A stretch of 64,000 nt of DNA from Patiria miniata (lineage: Eukaryota; Echinodermata; Asteroidea; Valvatida; Asterinidae). Each line of letters starts with the position of its first letter. The first letter of the stretch is position 1. The position numbers and the translations under genes are program-made. Of this stretch, positions 50,401 to 59,400 are shown piece by piece. Location: positions 13,427,016-13,491,015 of the forward strand of contig NW_024037051.1 in assembly GCF_015706575.1 (NCBI RefSeq), in the 5' to 3' direction. The notes below the pieces were generated by a model. It saw nothing but the letters and a program-made list of their open reading frames with translations, did no database searches and was not told where the DNA came from.

Positions 50401-53400
50401 AACAATAAAATTATTCAATAAGACTGATTCACGATACAGTGTGCTCCTTTTCACATTTACCTCCTTCATACACCATCCTGTTGTGAATCATTTATCCTCC
50501 ATTGTTTACAAATGTAGGTGCCAAAAAGTAAAAAAAAAAGCAAACAAGAAAATTACTCTGCCCTGTGCAAAAAGAGTACTCTTTGGCAGGCATTTGTCAA
50601 CTGTTTTCCTATAATGACCAGCAAAAATGGCCTCTCTACGATAACCTTATGGAGGGCATGGTATCATGAAATGCCCTTATTCCTTTACACTTTAGGTTTA
50701 TGGCTTCTGACTAGCGCCCCCTGAACAAAATGTAGAACGGCCAATAGAGGGATTGATAGCTCAGTTGGTACAGCAATGGAACGGCAATCTGAAGGTCGTA
50801 GGTTCAAACTCTGCTCCAGTCAATTTCTTTGTTCCACTTTTAAATTAGTACTTTACACTTGATACTTGTCTAGGAATCTGATTCCTTGTTTTATTACCTG
50901 GTCCTGATATTTTCAAGCTCAGCACTCAGTAGCATGTTTCTCCTCTCCAACTCGGCTTTCTCTCGTCCCTGTTCAGCCTGGGCTCTGTTGTGCTTCTCCG
51001 ATTCCTGGCTTATTTGCGTTATCCTGGCCTCTAGGTCTCTGATAACTTCAGCCTGTAACATTCAGTTATCACGAAAAGCGACTTGAATCATTAAGTTAGA
51101 TTTGGTACAGTAGTTAACACTTTCGTTGCCCTCCACCTGTATGGCCTGGGTTCGATTCCCTCCTACAGTCAGCAGGTGGATTTGGTTTTCAGTTCCTACC
51201 TGATTATATGGTTTTCCCCAGAACAATTCTTCTTGAGTTTTTCTCCAACCTCTCAAACTGTAAATTCTTCGTTATGTTCTCTCTGCAGGTTTCTGCAGGT
51301 TTGCGAGCTACCGTGCTATGAGCAGTTTTGAGCAAGTCTTTGTTCAATACCAGAAACTAAATGCATGTAAGAATAAAGTGTAAGCCTGCAAGCCAGCTAT
51401 TACATACATGACATGAAGTAGAAATTTATAATTAGAAATCAAAAAAATATATATTTTTCACATTTTAAGGACTTCAGTGTTAATGAGTATTTGACTGAAG
51501 TGAAGTCAAGTCTTCTGCTCTAAGTTACTCGAGTCCATTCAAGTCATTGGCAGGTAAGATGCCAGTCCAGTCGAGTAACTGAAAAGTGTACGTGATTGAC
51601 AAAAGTATGTGACTCATGTTCAGTCTACAAATTGGCCTTTATTGATTCAAGTCAAGTCACTGAAACTTGTGACTCAAGTTGAGTCAACCCAGTTGCTTCT
51701 AATGACGACCAGTCGAATCACCTAAAATTGTGACTCAGGTCGAGTCAGGACATTGCCTGTGATGATTTGAGTCAAATTGAGTCACCAAAAAAGTGACTCA
51801 AACAAAGTCACCAAAAAAGTGACTCAAACTGAGTCAAGTCATTTGCTTGAAGAGACTCTAGACAAATGCAGGCTTGCACTTGGGAATTTAGAAAAAACGA
51901 GGAAATTCCAAACCACACAAGACTTTGTACAGTATTTTTCAGTTTGTAATGTCATTCATGAGAAGTAAAAGACGAGGAAATCAGCGGATGCAAGGAAACT
52001 TTGCACGCCTGCAAATGGAGTCACTAAAAATTGTGAATTAAGTATGACCAGTCGAGTATTGACTCTATTATCTCAATTAAGCCTTGGTAAAAGCCTACAT
52101 GCTGGTCGACCTGCTCGCTGTACTCGGTCTCCATCTTGTGCAGTCTAACGTTGGTATCGTCTAAGATTTCTTGTATTGCTTTGGTGTGCTGTTTCTGCAT
52201 TTCAAACTTCTCCTGCTCGAACTCGGCAGTCTTTTCATGGAGCTGAAACAAAAGCATTGTGAGAAATATGCAGCTCAGGTCTTTTTGTGACATTGGAAAA
52301 TGTTTTGTTACATTTTGACATATTTATAAACAGCACAGTTTCCCCCAAACAAACAGCTGAGAAAACATAAACCAATCCTTTCCTACAACCGGAAATTCAA
52401 ACAAACTTTCTGTAGTTTTACTCCATGAAATTAAGAGATTTCTTAGAATTGCATTGAGCTTTAGATGTAGTTGATTGACTAATGATGACACTACATGTAA
52501 GCAAAGAAATTAACTATAGCGGGGTTTGAACCTGCGACCTCCAGATTACCGTTCCGGCGCTCTACCAACTGAGTTATCTAGCCCTATCTTGGTGGTTCCC
52601 CAATAAGCCATTTGTGAGTAACCTATACCCTTTGGGATTTACATTTGAAAAACGTCTGGTACAATGACTTGCTCAGAATGCTTGGCACATTTTAACTGTG
52701 AATTCTCCAGACCAAAGACACTGTTGCTAATCACATGATTCGGGGCAAGCTCTTGCATAGTTACGTAAGAGACGCTCAGCACCAATACATCGTTCACAAT
52801 GGGTGAGAATGGCACAAAGACACCAGACCATGCCGGAGCTGGGGGTTGCTAGCATAAGGCTTGCCCCGAATCACGTGATATAGTAACAGTCTCTTTGGTC
52901 GGGAGAATGCTAGGTTAAAACGTGCAAAGCATTGTATTAAGTCAGCGTTCCAGATTTTATTCAAATTTAACACGCAAATGGCTTATTATCAATGTCTAAA
53001 TAGATAGTGGCCTGTTCTTAATTCACTTGATGATCATTGTTGAAGAAATGTGAGTTTACTGTTTCATTTAATATGAAGGACTACAATGTACAACTTCATA
53101 AAAGGGTTCTAATAATGACCGAGAAATGGTACCTTAGTGACATTCAAATAGACTTTACAAACAAAAGCCTTACCATAACCCTATTTGTAAATATTCCCAC
53201 CCCTCCTAACTCCGTGCATAGTATTGGCTTATTGTTTTAGTTTTTTTACTTGACAGTGTTCTGTCTCCTCCCCAGACTGACTCCCATACTTGCATGCTCC
53301 CCTCATACAATCATTATTCAGTCTTTTTCTGTATAATAATACTGCTGTTAACCATGCTCATCTAGTTGTCCTCCTGTCATCGTCTATACAGGGTGGCCCT

Positions 53401-56400
53401 AAATACGGAATGCCGTACTTCCCCTACCCTGAGACTCCAACAACCTATACCAATGCATGGGGAATTCTGTTAAAAGAAATACGATACCAAGATCACCTGA
53501 TTCGGTCTAGCAGCTTTTGTTCTAGAGCCTATTTTGTAAAACAAAGTCAGGAATCATTTTGTCCAAAAATATGTTTAATACTAAACCGCGCCTGCGAATT
53601 TGACTTATTGGATAGAGGGATTAATTGTCATGTAATAATACCCACATTAAAAGATGTGTGCTTCACAAAATAGGCTCTGCAGCAAAAACTACTGGACCGA
53701 ATCGGGAGCTCTTGGTATCATATTTCTTCGAAAAAGGTTCTCCATCCATTGGTACAGGTGGCTTGAGTCTCAAGACTATGCCGTTCCCGTTTTTTTTGGG
53801 CCACCCTGTATTGTACATAGCCATTTTGTCTGTAATTCATCTGATATTTGTTTAGTATGTCTAGTTTTGTTTTATTTATACTGTATATTTTTGTTGGTAT
53901 TTGTACCGTTGAGGTCAAATAAATAATAACAACTAATAACAATATTTTTTTAATTATACTACTCTCGACCTATGGAATCGTTTTAAGCAACTTGCGAAGG
54001 TGAAATTTGTTCTAGAAATGGTAGTTAAAACCTTAAGGGTGACACTAACATGTCTCCCTAAATGACAAATGCTTCCCTAATGTAAAATAAGTTTACTAGA
54101 AAGTGTCTACCTAGAAGAAGTTACCATATTGTCGTAATAATGCACATCACATGACAGGCTGTCAACCAATCGCAAAAGAGAAACTTCTAAAAGTATGTAT
54201 CAACACTTTCGTCAACAGGTTTGAGCCTACCTTTGTTTCGTATTCATTCTGAGTTGACTGGTCGCTGTGTTCTACCATTTTCTTGAGCTCTGCAATTTGC
54301 TGGTCCCTGCTGTCACGTATCATAGCTGATTCTTTCACCAGGGTTTGAACTACAGAGACAAATAAATAGAAAAATATTAGGAATCAATGCTTAAAATTGT
54401 TATTTCTACAATATTCACAGCATATGGAATTCTCTATTTTCATTTTGCAATAGTGCAACGCAGCACTTCAATAACCATTTGACTTGACCAGGACACACAG
54501 TGCCACTCTTTACCAGTATACAAATAATGAATGTTTGTGAGTGCAATGGTAAGAATAATTTCATGAGGTGACAGATGAAATGTTCCATAGCCGAGTGGAA
54601 TGGAACATTTCATCTGTCACCGAATGAAATTATTCTTTCTATTGCACGAACGTGAAACATTCATTATTTGTTTTATATAACACCTGGATGAATCCTCGTC
54701 ATCTGATTAGTTGACTTTTAATAGCCAATTTATTCAAGTTAAAAATTGTTTACAAGTTTGACAAGTTCAGAGTTATCATATTTAATTTATGCAAACTGCT
54801 CAACAGGTTGAGAACTATCATATTTAATTTATCTCAATTTAAAACTTTTCCTTAAGTTTAGAACTTTAATAAACAATTCAATAAGTCCAGAATTTTTATT
54901 GCCAATTTAAACACCACAGCGCCACCTTCGGCAACATGTGCAGTGACAGTGCAATGGTACTTCTAATCACAGTGCAATAGTACTTCCATTGCAATGTGCG
55001 CTGCGCGCCACGCGCGCCGTGCATTGGTAGGAATAATTCAATGACATGTGATCAACGGTCCATCAATCAGATGACGGGGATTTATTCAGGTGTTGTATAA
55101 TATGGACTATGTGCGCCAATAAGAGAGGATGCGTTTTTACCACTTTTGAGAGGCCCTTGGACGGGACGCCGCGTGTACGTACTGTACTGGTTCGCGCGAG
55201 ACGTAGGGGTTTGCACTGTTTGCCATGTTCGCGCGCGAAAGAAGGGGTTTGCCCCGGTGTTTCTGGCAGTAGCTGCAATATGCGCCGCAGCACCTTGTAA
55301 ACCCTTATACATAAGGTGCTAGATAATGGGTCTCATATTTCTCATCAACTTCATTTACCTGTCTTTAATAATAGACATAATTTCCAGCACCTAAAATACC
55401 TATTGCTGGTAGATACGTGCGCTTTATACGACTCCAGTATTCAGTACGCAAGACCTAATTTATCCTGAATGTGCACAAAGCTACATGTATGCACATGAGC
55501 GTCAGTTGTCGTTGGCTCACGAATACGTTCAAATTTAACTTGCGATGCTCTCCCAGACTAATCCCCGCCCCCAATAACTTTGGATCATTCAAAATACCCA
55601 GTGGATTGTCCGGGAACCAGTCTAGGTCTCCCCAACTCTCCTTTTCTAGCCGTTGAAGGGGTACTTGTGCACGGAGCCCATAGGTTCTTTAACCCTAACC
55701 TCACCTAAAGCTACAAAATACTACTGGTAGTAAACTGCAGTATGCAGTACTTCAGCATATAAGTGGGCACAGCACCTATGGTATTTATTTGGCATTTGGT
55801 ACCTGCATGCATAATTTAATACTCAGTTCTAGATATGTAGTAGACTTATCAACGGTAACAAATATCAATAAATCTGAAAATCGAAGCAAAATCACACCCA
55901 TTTGGTTTCTGCATTTTTCTCCACTGCATCCCGTGCCCAGTTCTGTCTCATTTTGCCAGAATGCCTCACATATAAGGAAAACCTTCTTCACAAATACTGG
56001 GACAACCATTTACCAACTGCAATGCTCAAGTTCAATCGCAAACAGGTTAATTCCTCAGATGATCTTACCTTTTCTCTCTAGTTTCCTGATCGTTGTATCC
56101 ATTTCTTTGCTCTTGCTTCGGTAGTGGTTCTTCATGTCCTCCATCTCAGAGTTCTTGCGATCAAGAATCTAAATTTAACAGAAATTAACAATTAAATTTT
56201 CCCCCTAGTTCCGTCAAACTTTTATGAAACCTCTTTTAGACCCATTTCCATAGAAGCCTTTCTCCTGTCCACAACGAATTTTGGAAAAACAAAGATGCGA
56301 AGCCACCGGATTTACTACACAATCACTATATATTAATAAAGTTGGTACATGTAGTCTGTATTTCCGTTACTAAATAAATGAGCATCCCCGAAAGTTATAC

Positions 56401-59400
56401 ACCATTGGAAAGCTCGCCTTTTCTGCAAAATATAGAAGAGCAAATATATCACTACTTATAGGCATATAGGATCATTTGCATTTATCCCAAAAGTAACCTA
56501 GCGAATTATTATCAAAAGTATACATGGAATAAAGATCGTACTGGTACTAAACACCCCGTGAAATTATTTTGTATGGCTTGCTGTCATTTTGAAGAAAACA
56601 ACCAATGCAGGTGATTTACAATGATCAATCAAATGACTGCTCGTTGCAAATAAAAATTATATTAAAAAAATGGTGAATCGTGATCAAAAGGTTGTGCATG
56701 GTTTTTCAATTTTTTTCTCTCTCTAAAAGTGTAGTATCTACTGCGTTGAAACTTCGACGGGTTAGGTTTTGAACATTCTTCTTTGGATCTTGAGTGGTGT
56801 TATTTATTGGAAATAAACAGAATGCATGAAACGCAAATGAGAATTAAAAAAATTGACTTTTTGCGATGACAAGCCACAAGTGTGGCTCTATATACCTTCT
56901 GTATAGCTTCATCATGTCGCTGTTGTAACCGTAACTTCTCTTCATGGTGTTGAGCTTCCATCATCTGTTTCCTCATCTCTAACTCCTTCTCATGTTGTCT
57001 CCGCATCATTGTTCCTTCTTTGAGCGAACTATTGGCTAAAAGGCAACAAAATGGCGTGTACATGTACAGGGTGAGTCAGAATGATCTGGACCCAAGTTCA
57101 CCATTTGTTTGGTGGTAAATAGAGTATACAGTGGAACGCCGTTATAACGAACATCGTGGGATCCACAGAAAGTGTTTGTAATAACGATCGTTCGGTATAG
57201 CGATTTTGAACCGCCGGTACCCTCTTTAGACCAATAGTGAAGTCACTGAACTGGCATTTTCACATCCCGCCGCTGCACGAGGAGTTGTCACAAAACTTTA
57301 GCAACGGGTGGTTTTCCCTTTTATTCCTTGGTTTTGAAGGATTTTGCAGAATTTCTGTGCCATCTCATTTTCAGGTAAACACTTTAGATTTGGAGTCAAA
57401 TTTTCCTTCTGAAAACATACAATATTGATAGTCATTTAAATGTCTGTGCAGAACTTTACCTCGAAAAGATGTCTTTGTTGGAGACATGCCACTGGAGTCA
57501 TACGCAAACATCTCTTCATTGGCATCTCTCTAAAAGTTAAAAGTATCCAGATTTTTTTTTATAAATCTTTCATCATCTGATCAGCTTCACACAGTACAAA
57601 ACACATCGCTGGTATGGTAATTTCTCCATGATTTGTGTTCTACATGTACTTCCTAATAGTAATACTCTAATAAAAGCTCAAATCTCAAATCTCGGAAGTT
57701 GCTCAGTGTTCAGATTGTTCATACACTATGTAAAGGGCCCACGACATATACTACCAAATCCGTGGGTCAATACAGCAAGATACACGTGTTCACAGTGAAC
57801 ATGGTGAACTTTATAACTCCCGAGCATGATTTAATAGGAACCATACCAATCCTGGCAAATTCCAACACCATATGGGCAACTGCACACACATATTTCTGAC
57901 TATGATTCTGGAGGTGTGCCAACCAAATGTAAAAGACTGTCAGTTTAGGGGTACTGTACCCATCCTGACAGATTCCAACAAAACATGGCATTGGGGTTTG
58001 ATGGGTTGAGTTCTGTTATGGTTAAGGTGTAAACTGCAATTATCGTGATTGTCATAAACATGAAATATGTTTTGTTTCCCATGAAGCCTGGTTTTCATTT
58101 GAAAATTGCCCACAAAAGACATTCAAAACCTTTCTTTTACATTGTCCAAGAGGTTTGTTTGTACAAGAAGTGACACACCAGAATCAGGTGTGAACCTTTT
58201 TCCCCCAAGAAAAATTTGACGCATAAAAGAAAGTGTACACACAAATGACACCAACAACCATGCCAATATCTGCTACTTAAAGCCAGAGTCCATCATTTGC
58301 AGCTATCCGAAAAGTAACTGGCGTAATTATTGTTGAAAAACATACTTGGTTGAAAGAAAGTAAGGGGACTATTACTCCCTGTAAAATTATTCTTTCTGGC
58401 AAGCTGTCATTTTGAAGAAATCAACAAAAGAAGGCCTTTCCAACGGTGCTTCTTAAGAAGCACCGTAGGAAATTCAAATTAGTATTTCGTTTTGTTATTT
58501 GGCGAAGCGCGCAAGCATTGGCACGACGCACACGCGGGCGCGGTTGCTATAATACGCGATGTCGCGCAGCTACAATCGGCTTAGTGAGAACATGTATCGG
58601 ACGCTGAATTCAAGCCCAATTCAAAACATGATTCAGCAACTTTTGATTTGAATCGAGATCCTAGAATGTTGTTTTTCTCAAAATATACAGCTAAAGCTGA
58701 GCTGAAATTTCATCAGGTTAGTTGTTCAGCACCCTTCTTTAGATCTTGAGCACTTTTGTTGCTTCAAACCAACAAAATGCACAAATTACAAATGATGGAC
58801 TATACCTTTAAAAAAAGCCTTAAAATCTTGTTCTTGAAGGACTTACCAGGGTTATGATTATTGAATGAATGCTGAGAGTATGAGTATTGATGTCTTACCC
58901 GTGTCTTGTCTACATGACTGTGGTAGTCCTTGTCTCCAGCTGCAGTTGCTGACACTACACCATTCTCGGTTCGGCTTCTCCTGCATTCAAACACATCCGA
59001 TTATCATTTACTATAATGTCAACACATGTACATGTATGTTGATTTCATCCAATATACGTTCATGTATTCATTGTTTCTGATGTTATTTACATGCGCATAT
59101 GAACATGATGATCTCACATAATTTTGGACAGTCAGTTGTAGACCAATATGAATAGTCAGCTGCGATTACTGTATTTTGCAATATAACTATGACTGCGGCA
59201 TACTCGCACGCTGTGTAGCAAAGACATGAGGACTTTGCACTCACTGTTTCAAAGTTGGATCTTTTAAAGAGGTTGTGGAATGCTCGAAGACATTTCCGTC
59301 ATTTTTCGGGTATATGTAGCCTAAGGTGTGATGAAATAAAAACGACTATTGTGTCTGTCATGAAATGAGTACAAAAGGTACTTTTGAGAGCTGTTTTTCT

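Noticed and set aside
53290-53926. Overlapping frames at 53290-53926
   Set aside because: They lie largely within a TA-flanked MITE and show no domain.
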